This document shows, one piece after another, positions 12,491 to 25,749 of a stretch of DNA of 64,000 nt. The notes below the pieces were generated by a model, which saw only the letters and a list, made by a program, of their open reading frames with translations, searched no databases and was not told the DNA's origin. How positions within the stretch are numbered: position 1 is the first letter of the stretch; the number at the start of each line of letters is the position of its first letter. The stretch lies in assembly GCA_029379385.1 (NCBI GenBank), contig CM055612.1, forward strand, positions 5,518,001 through 5,582,000, given 5' to 3'. The position numbers and the translations under genes were made by a program. This DNA comes from Quillaja saponaria (lineage: Eukaryota > Streptophyta > Magnoliopsida > Fabales > Quillajaceae).

Positions 12491-13456
12491 CAAAGTCTCA
12501 CCTTTTTTTTTTTTTTTTTTTTTTTTAATCATGTGGTTCAAAGCAATTGAGATCACATCATATTTAAATAATCTAAATCCTAATTTAAACATGTATAATT
12601 AATTTAAGAGTAATAAAAATTAAAACTAACCTAGAAGATGTATTATAAAATAAATAAATAAACATTTCAGAAACATTTGATGCTTAAGCTCACACTGTCT
12701 TAAATTTAAATATCATGAAAATTAGAAAATTGGTAAGTTTATAGAAACATTAAAAAATATTGTCTATGAGGTATAGCTCAATACTTGGTGGAACTATTGA
12801 AACAATTAGAGTGGAAGATTATTTTAAACTTTTCCTCTTTAAATTGCAAATCTTGAATATAGACTAACTTTTAAACTTGATGTATAATAATTCGTTATTG
12901 AAAATTGTTTTTGAGCAGACGAAAAAACAATTTTACCCCTATTTTTAAAAATTAATATAAAACTTCTCTAAAATAAACTCTTTTTTTTTTTAAACATAAG
13001 ACAAAATTTTTAATGTAAATTTTCAGATATAATTGTCCTTAAACTTTTTCTGTCAAAATTAATTCTCCCATAATCACAAAATCAATTTTATGTATGGGTA
13101 AGAAGTATTTGTTTCATTTCCTACAATGGAGATGAGGAATATACTAATTAGGCATTACCTCTCAAATAAGGCAAGCATATCTCATGGGTTTTCTTCAATT
13201 TTTCTTCTGGAAGCTCCAAAAGGTGAGGGCCGCTCTTCAATACTTGTAATTCATACTTCTTTTTCTATTTTTATACACAAATATTATGATAATTGTGGTC
13301 ATTTTCTGAGAAAGATTGCAACTTGGTCACCAAATTTTTGTGCATTGTGTTGTCAACATTAATGATGATTATCCTCTGGGAATTTGAATTTTACTGGGTT
13401 TATTTTGGTCACTGAAGATTATTACTTCGCACTGTCAATAAGTTCTGTAACTGGGT
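12491..13456 (+). other. Spacer and probable exostosin promoter / 5' leader
   Basis: Contains a run of 24 T (12503-12526), AT-rich sequence, and from about 13120 a less AT-rich stretch leading to the exostosin ATG at 13457. The stretch around 13180-13225 ends in a possible splice donor (AAAAGGTGAGGG), so a spliced 5' leader is possible. No TATA box is obvious. A 78-codon frame here has no recognisable content. Confidence 0.4.
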
Positions 13457-16400
13457 ATGGATCGAGGATTTAGATGTTTATATCAAGCAGAACCCAGGAG
13501 ACTATTACTGTTGTTAGGGTTAGCATTTGCACTAGTTTTAGTGATTCAGTATTATGAACTTCCATATGAAAAAGTATGGTCGTCTCTGTTTTCTTCTGCT
13601 GGCAAATTTAGCAGTTTCCCAGGTGAAACGTCTCCATCTAGTTTTAAAATGGAAGGTAATGTTACAGAATCTATTGGTTTAACATTAACTGATCAGACAG
13701 AAAGTAATATTGAAGCCCCAAATTTGCTGGATAGAAGTTCAAGGATTCAAAATGGCAGAGGTTCAGTTACTGCCCCTGCTCCACAGAAGGCTAAGGCACC
13801 TGAATATGCCAATCGCTTTGAAAATGTTACTTATAAAGAACACAATTCACCAGTAAGCAGTGTGCGGGTAGAAGGTATTGCTTCGACACCAGTAGGAAAT
13901 GAGAACTCAGGTCCATGCCTAGCACCTTCCTGTCACAGACTTCCACCAATAGGGTCATTGACCGACATAACTCCTCCAAATGATATGGAAAGAGAATCAA
14001 TGAGTCCCCTGACACCCAAGATCTCTAACATGACTCCAGTGGGTGGGGATGTGATAGACATTGCTCATAAGGGTGAAAGGTCAGGTTCATTGCAAGGTGA
14101 TAATTCAGTATCCAATTATCATAATCCCACAACTAGTGTTCCTAACTTGAAGAATAAGTCTTGGACGCCACCGTCTTATGTCATATCAATAACTGAGATG
14201 AACAAATTGTTGCAGCAGAGTCGTGTTTCCTCCCACCAACCAGTAAGTGTCAGTTGACGGATCCTATTATTAACTGAAAATTGCATATTCACCATCAGAT
14301 TTGTCTAACTGATTTCTCTGCCTAATGTGTGCAGGCACCAAAATGGTCTTCAATAGTTGACCAAGAAATATTACTTGTGAAGTCAGAGATTGAGAATGCT
14401 GCTATAAAAAAGGATACAAGTCTGTATTGGCCTCTGTATAGGAATATCTCCATGTTTGAAAGGTATAACTATCATTTTTCAATGCACGGATATCAGTCTG
14501 TGGTTACATTTATTTTTTATGCAGTTTGCAATTTTGCATTCTCCAAACAATTGGTAGCTAGTTTAAATTGGAAGATTTGATGATTGAATATCTTATGAAC
14601 ACGGTGACTTTTTACTAGTTCCTCTTCAGGAGTTAAGTGAACGGATTGAGTTTCTTATGAGAGTTGCTGAGGTAAAACTGTTTTGGCCTTCTAGAGGTTT
14701 GTAAACCTGGAAACAACACTGGCATTCAGGAAAGACATCTGTTAAATCTGGTTTATATCAAGCTGTATCTGCATTACATCTATAAAAAGACATGGTTAGA
14801 GCTTGAAGCTGAGGATGTTGTAAGTTGTAGAAAAGTATTATTTTCCTGTTACACTAATTTTATGTATATTTGTGTGTGTTAAAAAACATCCATGTATGTG
14901 AGTACTATTTGGTTTCTCCATGCTGACTCATTTTGCCATATTAACAAGCAAAATTCCTTGTCATGCTCAACAGATCTGTTTGAATGATGAGGAGATATAG
15001 GATTAGATGGTGGAAACTCCAGCCTTCCTCTTAATTTTGTTCAGGAAGAACATCCAAGAATAAAATTTATTATAAGAGGTTTTAGGTATTCAGAAGCACA
15101 CAAGTTAAGGAAGAGGGTTACCGAACTTATGAGACTGGTTGGAGCTAGGATGTGAGGGGAAGGTGGACTCTATAACTTCCCAGTGGGCCGTGCATTTCTG
15201 CTAATTTTTTTGCATTGGCTGGCCTATAGGCAGAGCCATGTCAAATCCTTTATCTGATTTTCTTCTTTAATTTTCCTTCGTCACTTTTAAATCCTCAACT
15301 AAAAGAGCTTGGCTACTGGGTTTCTGTTCGAACTGGAGGACTCATTATTATGTTAGAACATCAACTTACAAATTGTTTAGTGATGGTGTATTTGTTTCTT
15401 TCCTACTGTAGTTCATGTTTTTCATTTTAATGACATTCAACAAAATAAAAACATATCCTAATTAGCCCATATGTGCAGGAGTTATGAACTAATGGAAAAG
15501 GTACTTAAAGTCTACGTCTACCAGGAAGGAGAAAAACCAATCTTCCATGAGCCTAGTACCATACTGGTAGGAATATATGCATCTGAAGGGTGGTTCATGA
15601 AGCTTTTGGAGGCAGACAAACAATTTGTTACTGGAGACCCTGGAAAAGCTCACTTATTTTACATACCTTTTAGTTCCCGATTGCTACAATTAACTCTGTA
15701 TGTACGTAATTCTCACAAACGTGATAATCTGATTCATTACATGAAAGACTATGTGGACATGATTGCCGGGAAGTACCTTTACTTTAACAGAACTGAAGGA
15801 GCAGATCATTTTGTTGCTGCTTGCCATGATTGGGTATGCTTCTCATATTCATTTTAGATTATAACCATTCATCATCATTCAATGGAATCAACAAACAACA
15901 TAATGATTAATTCATTTTCTTTTATTTTTCTTCACAAAATGGAACTGTGCCTGTAGTTTACTTTGATGTAATTGGTGATAGTTAAATCTTTTATAAAATA
16001 TGGTATATGAAAGTATATTCTAGTAGCATGTCTCTGGTAATTCTAAAATATGTTAACAGTGAATTCGACAGCAAGTTATCTTAAGTGAACATATATGTAT
16101 TGCTGACTTATGATAAGAAGCAACTCTTTGAAGTACTGATAAACCATCAAGCTATCATTTTATTTCCTGTTAGAAACAAAATGATATGAACCTTTCTCAA
16201 CATGTAATATACCTGCATCCTGTTATCAAATGATTATTCCAATGCATTTTTTAACAACTTTTTCAGTAGTAAATATTTAACAGCCAACGTTTTCTCAGGC
16301 CCCTGCAGAAACAAGGGGACCCATGCTTAATTGCATCCGAGCCCTTTGCAATTGCGACCTCAAATTCGGGTTCAAGATAGGCAAGGATGTTTCCCTTCCA

Positions 16401-16964
16401 GAGACTTATGTACGGTCTGCTAATAATCCTCTCAAAAGTTTAGGAGCCAATCCTCCTTCCCAGAGGCCTATCCTGGCTTTTTTTGCAGGGAACCCACATG
16501 GTTATCTTCGGCCAATTCTGTTAGATCACTGGGAGAACAAAGACCCTGACATGAAAATCTTTGGCCCTATGCCTCATGTGAAGGGCAACATAAACTACCT
16601 CCAGCACATGAAAAGCAGCAAGTATTGCATTTGCGCAAAAGGTCATGAAGTCAATAGCTCAAGAGTGGTGGAGGCCATATTCTACGAATGCATCCCAGTT
16701 ATCATATCTGACAACTTTGTGCCTCCTTTCTTTGAGGTTTTGAGCTGGGAATCTTTTTCTGTGTTTGTCCCAGAGATAGATATACCCAATTTGAAGAATA
16801 TACTACTCTCTATATCAGATGAGAGATACAAAGAGATGCATAAGAGGGTGAAAGAAGTGCAACAGCATTTCCTTTGGCATGCAGAGCCTGTGAAGTATGA
16901 TTTGTATTATATGACCCTTCATTCAATTTGGTACAATAGAGTGTTCCAAATAAGAACCACATAA
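13457..16964 (+). CDS. Exostosin-family (GT47) glycosyltransferase
   Basis: Golgi type II membrane glycosyltransferase of the plant GT47 family, presumably acting on cell-wall glycans; the acceptor and sugar donor cannot be read from sequence. Exons: 13457-14242, 14335-14462, 15479-15833, 16299-16964, joined 1935 bases, 644 aa, all junctions in frame. A short basic N-terminus precedes a single membrane anchor (about residues 15-33), then a Ser/Pro-rich stem of some 230 residues, then the exostosin domain. Domain landmarks: YWPLYRNISMFERSYELMEK, YVYQEGEKPIFH, GIYASEGWFMKLLE, HFVAACHDW, GKDVSLPETYVR, HMKSSKYCICAKGHEVNSSR, VVEAIFYECIPVIISDNFVP and HFLWHAEPVKYD. Arabidopsis At4g32790 and At5g19670 are the relatives I recall. 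Intron 2 (~1 kb) holds foreign-looking sequence, described separately. Intact. Confidence 0.9.
14995..15146 (+). other. Exon-like remnant inside exostosin intron 2
   Basis: An acceptor-like TTTTGTTCAG at about 15044 is followed by a 35-codon open frame (EEHPRIKFIIRGFRYSEAHK, then LRKRVTELMRLVGARM) ending in TGA just before 15150. It reads like the last coding exon of an unrelated gene, and it is immediately followed by the segment copied at 10363-10512. Two other short exon-like pieces lie upstream (about 14630-14670 and 14788-14819). I do not recognise the protein. It is not part of the exostosin frame. Confidence 0.35.
15147..15295 (+). repeat. Exostosin intron 2 segment duplicated at 10363-10512
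   Basis: Partner of the copy at 10363. It directly follows the exon-like remnant, so it may have been that gene's 3' untranslated region. Orientation is the same at both sites. Confidence 0.7.
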
Positions 16965-18109
16965 TAATCATTCAGTAAAGTCTTCTTTTAGTAGGTAGTG
17001 ATCTTTTACTTCTTTTTTTCTTTTATGGACCTTTTGCTTCTTTTATTTTTCTATTGTTTTTTTTTTTTTCCTTTTCCTTTTAGGCCAATAATATGGAACG
17101 TTTGCTTGCTAGCTAGCATGCATAGAGTTCCAAATTTTAGAAAAAACAACTTATATGGTGTGAATTAAATTACTGCAAGACTTAAAATGGCAGACTATAT
17201 TAGACTCCAAAAAATATCTTTTATTTCAAATAAGTCTTAAATTTTAATTTCATGTTTTTTATCATTTTTATCTTACTCTTTTTTCTTTTCTTTTTTTTTA
17301 AATTTTAAATATTAAATGTCCACTAATGTTTTTTAAATAAAAAATTTATCTTCATTTTAATTCATATTTATGTCCTTTGTTCTTTTATTTTTCCTTACAA
17401 AATGAGTTTGGATTTATTTTTAGTCTTTCGAATGTTGAATGGTCTGGTCAACTAACTCCGTTCCTGTGTTAATTCTCCTCTATCAATATTGTAATTCCCC
17501 ACATTTCTAGCTTCATATTATATAATAAGTATTTGGGCCACCACTCTTAATACCAATTAATTGGTTTTAAGAGTGTAGCTACAACTTGGCATTAGAGCTA
17601 TATATGGGTCATAATAATAATTCTAGTTGAATTCAAAATAATGAATTTTTTTTTCCTTTGCATGCTCTTGGAAATATATGGAAGACGATAATGAGAACTT
17701 CTCCTTTAAGTAATTAACTGGGCATCATCTGTTATTAAGAATTATATAGGAATATTTTTTTTATTGTTTTCCTATGGTTAATCAATAAATTAAATGTATA
17801 ATTTAGACAAAAACTTGATTCTTAGATCTCGTTTGACACTTCATTTAAGAATAATATGATAGTATAAATCTATCTAATTGACTCTTATACAACATTTGAC
17901 AGTAAAAAAAGAATATAAATTTATATTATTGATCATTTCTTATATTATGTTAGACATTGTAAAGTTAGACAATGGAGAGAAAAATAATAAGATAGTAATA
18001 TAAAAAAATTATAACTATATAACTTAATATATTATATAATCATATATTACACAATTTTACTTGATTCGCCAAACTGACACTTTAATTATTATATATATAT
18101 TATGACCTC
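16965..18109. other. Exostosin 3' region and spacer
   Basis: T-rich 3' flank of the exostosin gene, then AT-rich DNA without a gene. Confidence 0.4.
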
Positions 18110-20345
18110 TTTGATATAGTTGCCGTGGAGTTGGGTCCAAAAAATATAAGACTTTGATTATAGGCTGGAATATTTAAATATCATAATAATATAATGAGAT
18201 TCAAAAAGTTGAGGAAATTAAGCAAAAAGAAGAAAGTGTCATTCTCATGGAAACCATACAACAATCCAAAATAAACTTTGTAATATTTGTTTAATTTAAT
18301 ACCAGCCACCAAGGGCGAAGTTAGTGCCTAAACCACTGAAACATGCACTTAATTACCTCTTTTTCCTAGAAAACCCACTCATCTAAAGCTTGCACACCTC
18401 AACTTATTCATACATTACAACTTTGGAATTTTTATGTATTTTGTGTGGGTTGGATTTCCTCAAGTTGAATTTTCTTTTTTTAACCACGGCCTTGCCCATT
18501 TGACCCGTTAAAAAATAAAAATCAATCCAGTTTAATATTCAACTTTCTCAAGTTTGGCCATGTCTAACCAAGCTAGGGTCAATGTGTCATAATCTTCGAA
18601 TTTTCTGTACACACCTAATTATTTATTTTATTGAAGTTTTGTGGTCATAAGATCAAAATGATATTTGATAGTTTTTAATTAGATTACCATTTAGATCATC
18701 AAATATTATACGGATAGTACTAGACAATTTGTAATCTAAAGTAAAAAATAAAAAAAAGAAGTCACATTTTAATAAATGAATAAATTTATGGTTTATTTAA
18801 AATATGAAGCGTATGTTTATATATAAAAATCACTTTCAATTTCATCATTCTATTTCCAGATACAAAATATATAGAATTCCTATTATTTAAATATTGATTA
18901 GATGAAATATGATTTAAAAATATTAATCAATCAATCTTTCAATATGTCTTCAAAAATAAAAGAAATATTTTAAACATAATTTTTTATGCCTAACAAAAAA
19001 ATAACACATTCTAATTTAAGCTGTCAAGTTGTCAAAAAACCTAACCCTAATGAGCTTATATGCCATAAAACAAATAACATCAAGTGAAACTCTTTCGTTT
19101 TTCATTATAATTTAAGTCACAAGTCCAATAATATGATGATTTATGGGCTACTTACAAAAACTACATCTTAAAAATTCGTTTGAATTCATCGTAGTATTAT
19201 CACGAATCTTATATCTCAAATTTTGCGTACATTTCTAATTATAAAATAAATATTTGTTTTTTCTCACTAGGGAAAAATCTAGTAAACACCCAATTTACAA
19301 ACTATCCATGTTCTTACCTCATAAAATAAATTTTTCTTTTTGAAAATAGCTAGTAAGTTGATGCCAAAGTTGGTGCTAATACTTTTGAAAGGAGACAGAG
19401 AGCAGCCAAGGAAGAAATTGGCATGGTGGCCCTGCATGGTGGCCCTTTGGCTTAGAGATATGATAAAATATATATAGTGATATACAAAGAGATTCCACCA
19501 ATATAATGTGAATTTTATATGTTTTTCACACTCACGAGTTATGATTTTACCATACAAATATAAATTTCTTTTTTCATTCAAAAAATTATCCGAGTAAAGA
19601 AAGAAATTTTTAGTTTCAATATTAATGACATACTCTTAACTAAATAAAAAAGAATAAACTAATTAATATATTATCTGACCAATAAAAAAAAATACAAATC
19701 TTTGTATACTTTATGTTAAAATTTTCTTTATAAGAATTAAGAAAGAATATTTTTTATTTTTTTGGGTAGAAAGAGATAAGAAAGAAAATTACCTACTAGG
19801 AACCACAGACATGCGATCCCATCTAGTACCAATTATATCCGAGTAGAAAACAAGGCTCAAAGACCCAGGCAACCCATGCCATTCATCAACTCTTGAATAT
19901 TGGGTTGAAAAGATGTAATATCATGTCAACCAATTTGTAACAGATATGGCCAATAAATATTAGATAGAGTTTGTAACATTTGATGGTGCCGTGAATCTTA
20001 ATTATTAGCGTAAATGGTGGGATGAGAGATTTCTCTTTTTGGACTTCATAACTTTATGAAAAATGAATTTAGTTTAATATTATAAATTCTTTAACTCTGT
20101 TCATTACAAAAGAAAAATAGAAAATAAAAAATTGTCAACCGGGCCCAAATAATAACATCATTTTTTTGAAAACTAATTATGTCAATAATGAAACTACAAA
20201 GTACGAAAATTTTATATGATCATTACCATACAAAAAGAACATAGGAGGAAGAAGGGAAAAAGTTAAATAAGTGGGAACACAAGAAGAATGATGGTGTAGA
20301 CTTTCCCAATTGATTAAAAACAAATTAAAAGTCTTGTATCAATTC

Positions 20346-20353
20346 TATTTAAA
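20346..20353 (+). promoter_or_regulatory. TATA-like box of RLP2
   Basis: TATTTAAA followed by CCCC, 62 bases before the ATG and conserved at the other RLP starts. Confidence 0.5.
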
Positions 20354-20414
20354 CCCCTTTTCATTTCTCTCACCATTACAAGAAAGAACCTTATACATAC
20401 ATATATTTAAAAAA

Positions 20415-23400
20415 ATGCGGTCAAAATATATGTTGCTGAATATGGCAATGGCATTGATTTCGCTACAACAATTAGGGTTGTTGTGGTTTTGTGATGGGTG
20501 TTGGGAGCAAGAAAGAATTGCTTTATTGAAGCTTAAAGCCTCCTTCAGTTTCCCACCATTATCATGGGTTGAAGGTTCAGATTGCTGTGGATGGGAATTG
20601 GTTGAATGCAACAACATCACAGGGAGAGTCATCAGCCTCAATCTTACTCATAGGAGGGATGATTGGAACTTGGGAAAATGGTACCTAAATGCAGCAGACT
20701 TTCTTGTCTTTGAAGATCTCAAGATTCTCAACCTAAGTTCCAATTCCATACATTGTTGTGGCCAGAATCAAGTTCAAGGTTTACCCATTTTTCCTTCTTA
20801 ATGAATTTTGCGAATGAATTACAGGCTACGTTTAATGTTTGTTTCATGCAGGTTTTAAAAAATTATCACGGAGGTTGATGAATCTTGAGGTCCTTGAATT
20901 GAGCTTCAACTACTTCAATGACACCATTGTATCATCTCTGACTGGGTTTTCATCTCTCAAGTACTTGAATTTACAATACAACCTGTTGACAGAGAGATCA
21001 CGTAATTAATTATATATACTTTTATTAATTGTACTATTCAATGTCATTCATAATTTGTTGCCAACTAAAATCTTAATTGTACAGATTATATTGGTTTACG
21101 ACTGATATATACAATATATATATGTTGAATATGGATTTGTAGGTTTCGAAACAATCTCATCAAATTGGAGCAACTTGGAGATCCTAGACTTGGGTGGGAA
21201 CAACTTTACAAACAACATCCTATCATCTCTAACTGGATTTTCATCTTTGAACGTTTTGCTGCTAAATAACAATGGATTGGAAGGAACAATCAATGTTCGA
21301 GGTATGTGTATATATATATATATAGTTAAAATCTCATCCTCCAGTCGGTCTAATTTGTAATCTTGAACTTTAGAGATGATGTAGTAATATGAAAAATATA
21401 TATATGCAGATATAAATAATTTGTTCGGGTTGAAGGAGCTGAATCTGAATGAAAATAAAATTGAACATTTACAAGTCTTTGAAGGTATGTATTCACTCTG
21501 TTGTCTTTCTCTGAAAAACTGCATGCATTTGTAGTAATATATATGAATCTTGATCGATGAACAGGTACTAATGAAACACAACCATGGTGGCCAAGCACTC
21601 TGGAAGTACTGGAATTAAGTTACAATACGCTCAACAACGATGTTCTATCATCAATGATTTTGAGCAAGTTTCCATCTCTAAAATCACTTGATTTGAAAGG
21701 CAACCTCTTGCAAGGATCAGTAGATATAATTAGCGGTTGGTTTAATTTTAATTTCATTGCGCATTTTTTATCGTCTGAAACTTTCATGTAATTGTACACA
21801 AAAACATATGTAGGAAGGCCTTAATTAATTAATCAGTTTTATGTATTATATTCATTTACAGGAGGACTTAGTGCCTTGAACAACTTGGAAATTCTTGATT
21901 TGAGCAACAATTATAATATTTCCACATACGTGGTCCCAAAAGGTATAATTTAATTCTACCCACATTTTATTATAGTATACATATTTGACAGTCCTTATAA
22001 CTATATATATTTTCATAAAAACTATTCACTCAAAAGATTACTTTTAATCCTCTCGTCTTGTGTTTCAGGCATAATTCCAAGTTTAAGCAAGTTACAAGTA
22101 CTTTATTTAGATGAGGTAGGTGGTTTAGATGGAAGAACTCTACGACAATTATTCAAAGTATTTTCATCCGTTACTGAGCTTTACCTAAGACGTAACAAAT
22201 TCCTAGGAACGATTTCTAGTGAAGGTAAGTTTTGTATCAAATGATCAAATGTTGTTGCAATAAAAACAAACATATATAGTACTACTGATTATAAAAGGTA
22301 TACATATATATGAATTTTTTTGTAGATTTTCAGGACTTGCACAACTTAAAGAATTTATCTTTGGATGCTTCTTCAGTTGGAAATAACTTTATTCAAGGCA
22401 TCAGAATATTTAAATATCTGAAAGTTTTATCTTTGAATAACTGTGATATCAATGGCACTTTGCCCCACATAGGTAATTCATCTATTTTCTACATTTGCTT
22501 TAATATAGTTTCGTTGTTCTTTTTATTCGAATAATATCCATGTTTCATAGCTTCTTTTCTTTTTTCTGTTTCCTAAATACAATTTTCTTTTCATTTTCAG
22601 GTTGGTCTAACCTAAAGTATCTTGAGGAATTACATCTAAGACATAACAATTTTTCTGGGACAATTCCCCAATCTTTTGGTAACATGACTTCTCTTCGAGT
22701 GTTGGATATCTCCAGAAATAAATTTATTGGTAATATAGGAACTGCTCTAGCAAGCTTTACATCACTTGAATATCTTTGTTTCTCCTATAACCAGTTTGAA
22801 GTTCCTATATCATTTGCATCATTTGCCAATCATTCAAACCTTCAATTCATTTATGGGGTTGAAAACAAAGTCATACCTGATCCAAATCCAACACTATTTC
22901 ATCCCAAATTTCAATTACAAGTTTTTAGTTTGTCTTCGACAATTAAAACCAATACTACCCTTTCTTTTCCCAATTTTTTTCTTTACCAGTACAATCTAAC
23001 AAGGGTTCATTTCACCAACTGTAAATTTCAAGCCGAAATTCCAACTTGGTTATTGGAGAATAATACTAACTTGATGTATTTTAAGCTCAAAAGTTGCTCA
23101 TTTAGTGGGCAGATCCAGTTGCCATTACATCCAAAACCCAATCTTTTGCAATTTGATGTTTCGTACAACACGATAAGAGGTCGAATTCCAAGTAACATCA
23201 GTTTAATATTTCCAAACTTACAGCAAGTGGTAATGTCTAGCAATGAGCTTGTTGGTTCAATTCCTGGTTCTTTTGGTCAAATGAATTCTTTGACAAGGTT
23301 GGAATTAGCGTACAACTATTTATCTGGAGAAATACCAGAAAACATATCTGCTAGCAGTTCTCCTCTTGGATTGTTAAAACTCTCACACAACAATCTCAAA

Positions 23401-24771
23401 GGGAAATTGTTTCCAACTGTGTCAACACTAACTAGCTTAGCGTACTTGTCTTTGGATGGCAATGGCTTTGAGGGAAGCATCCCAATAAGTTTATCCAATT
23501 CCTCCCTGCTGGATTTGGATATAAGTCAAAATCAATTGGTGGGAAGGCTACCCTTATGGATTGGGAATTTGTCAAATTTACAGGTGGTTTCTATGTCAGA
23601 AAATCATATAGAAGGGCTTATTCCAACAGAGTTTTGCAAACTTGAGAATCTTGTTTATTTAGACATGTCTGTGAACAATTTGTCTGGCTTTTTCCCACCT
23701 TGCCCCAATATGATTTCTTTGAAGTATCTCCATCTGAATGAAAACAAGTTTAGTGGTGTGCTAAGCAGAGATGGCAGAGTTTTCAGTTCAAACTCTTCGT
23801 TGGTGTCATTAGATCTCGGAGACAACGACATGCATGGTAGGATTCCAGATTGGATTGGCAATCTAGCTGCATTGAACATTCTTGTCTTGAGAGGTAATCA
23901 TTTTATGGGTCGGATACCAAATCAGCTATGCTTAATGACAGGGTTAACCATAATTGATCTTTCTTATAACAGTCTTTCTGGCCCTATACCTTCTTGCCTA
24001 AGTAATATCACTTTCAAGACAATTGAGCAACAGGTGGGAGGAATGGATAATTTCACAAGAGGTTTGAGAATTCGGGGACATGATAGCAGAGGTTTGAATT
24101 CGTTAATTTATGTGCAAGAACAGGTGGACTTTACGACGAAGATGCTAGAACACAGATTCTACGGGAATGTCCTTGCCTTGTTGATTGGAATTGATTTGTC
24201 ACACAACGAATTACAGGGCGATATACCACCTGAACTTGGGAACTTGACAGAGGTTCATTCCCTCAACCTGTCTCACAACTATCTAACGGGACAAATCCCT
24301 GTAAGCTTCTCCAATTTGAGGCAGATAGAAAGTTTAGATCTTTCATTTAACAAGTTGAATGGGAGAATTCCTGCTCAGTTGAGCCAGTTATATTATTTAG
24401 CTGCTTTCAGTGTTGCACATAACAATCTATCAGGTCCAGCCTTAGACAGTAAAGGTCAATTTTCAACCTTTGAGGAAAGCAGTTATGAGGGCAACCCTTT
24501 TCTTTGTGGACCTTCACTCCATAAGAGTTGCATCATAATTAATGATGTTAAGGATGTTGATGAAGGTGATGGTGATGGTGATGGTGATGGTGATGGTGAT
24601 TTTATAGACATGAGTGTTTTCTATATCACCTTTGCAGTGTCTTACATATCGATATTGTTGGGAATTACAGCAGTTCTTTACATAAATCCACACTGGCGAC
24701 GAGCTTGGTTTTACTTCATTGAATTTGTCATCAACAGTTGCTACTACTTCTTTGTAGACAATTTTTCATAG
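20415..24771 (+). CDS. RLP2: leucine-rich-repeat receptor-like protein, long form
   Basis: Predicted plasma-membrane receptor-like protein, probably in defence or development. Nine exons: 20415-20778, 20852-21001, 21143-21301, 21410-21484, 21565-21735, 21862-21942, 22069-22224, 22326-22472, 22601-24771; 3474 bases, 1157 aa. Every intron is phase 1, so each internal exon is a whole number of codons and encodes one or two LRR blocks. Order: signal peptide (about 1-28), LRR N-cap (CWEQERIALLKLKASF, CCGWELVECNNITG), LRR array, island region about 907-964 (VDFTTKMLEHRFYGN), last repeats, C-cap FLCGPSLHKSC, Asp-Gly repeat linker (about 1089-1101), transmembrane helix (about 1106-1130), short tail. 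No kinase. Start chosen at MRSKYMLLNM because it matches the paralogs; an upstream in-frame Met at 20310 lies before the TATA box. Intact. Confidence 0.9.
24565..24600 (+). repeat. GGTGAT hexanucleotide repeat inside RLP2
   Basis: Six uninterrupted GGTGAT units encode alternating Gly-Asp in the linker just outside the membrane. RLP1 has a Glu/Asp run then eight Gly at this place, and RLP3 has a shorter Asp-rich run. Confidence 0.9.
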
Positions 24772-25749
24772 ATTTCTTTCCAACTATGTAGTATTTTATA
24801 ATTGCTTGTCTATATGTTTAAGATTCATTACTGCAGTATAGTAATAAAATTAGGGCACCTCTGATTTGTTTGAACATTAAGCTATGAAACATTGTTAATC
24901 TCTCAAATCTTGCCTAGCTCCTCATCTTTATGCCATTAGACTTGTTTGTATGGCAATACATATGCGCTTTTTTTCTTAGTTTGAAATTTAATTACGAAAA
25001 TGGGTGAAAAAGAAAATTGTACTATTGATTTTTTAGTTGTAGATTTAAAAGAGCAAAACTCATTCTTAATTATACACCTCCTAATAGCTTAAATTTTTTA
25101 GATGAAATGATTATTTGATATGGTCTAACCCTAAAAGGTTTAGAGTGAAATGAATTTTGGACATGATATCAAAACCTATACTTGCTTGTAACTGGTCAAG
25201 AGTTTTTTTTTTTTCTTTTTCTTAGCAGTCAAGTAGTGTTCGAGTAAGTTTAAGTATGCCACTATTAATTCTCTACTACGATCTAATTAAAGATATAACA
25301 CAGATTATATTCTAATTAATTAAAAAGTCAAGAGTTTGATAATTGATGATACACATTTTAAGTAAGTCCCTTGGTGTTGTATACGAAAAACATGAGATTG
25401 AATCGTGCATTCACCTAGAATGGGTGATTCATGGGGAGAGGTAAAATTATTTGTCATTGTGTAACTCACAAATTTAATAGGTTTCTTATGAATAATAAAA
25501 AATAAAAATAAAAAGTTCATGTACTTATATAAGAGTGCAAAGCTCATCTACGATTTAATATACAGTAAGTTACTTGAAAAGAAAAAGAAAATACCATGTA
25601 TATATTGAGAAATCAGGGGCCATGGTGACTCACACATTACAGAATAATAAAAACGCAAAAGAGCAGAATAGGGCGTAAACCTAACATCTAGAAAGGTGGA
25701 CAAACACAACTACCCTATGCAAAAAACACACCTGTGAAAACATTTTGAT

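Larger units (their letters stand above)
18110..25210 (+). repeat. Tandem duplication unit A (contains RLP2)
   Basis: Matches unit B (29300-35870) along its whole length in the same order, with the two ATGs 10.8 kb apart. Flank landmarks shared outside the coding region: AAGAAGAAAGTGT and ACAATCCAAA (left), CACTAGGGAAAAATCTAG and ACAAACTATCCATGTTC (middle), AAGAAATTGGCATGGTGGCC (near 19410), and ATTAGGGCACC and CATTGTTAATCTCT after the stop codons. Confidence 0.8.

Noticed and set aside
13126..13362. 78-codon frame just upstream of the exostosin gene
   Set aside because: No recognisable content and not in frame with a splice to the exostosin ATG; more likely leader DNA.
22766..22999. Second-frame and antisense open frames within the RLP last exons
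   Set aside because: They mirror the LRR coding frame; the same shadows recur at the same offsets in RLP2 and RLP3.
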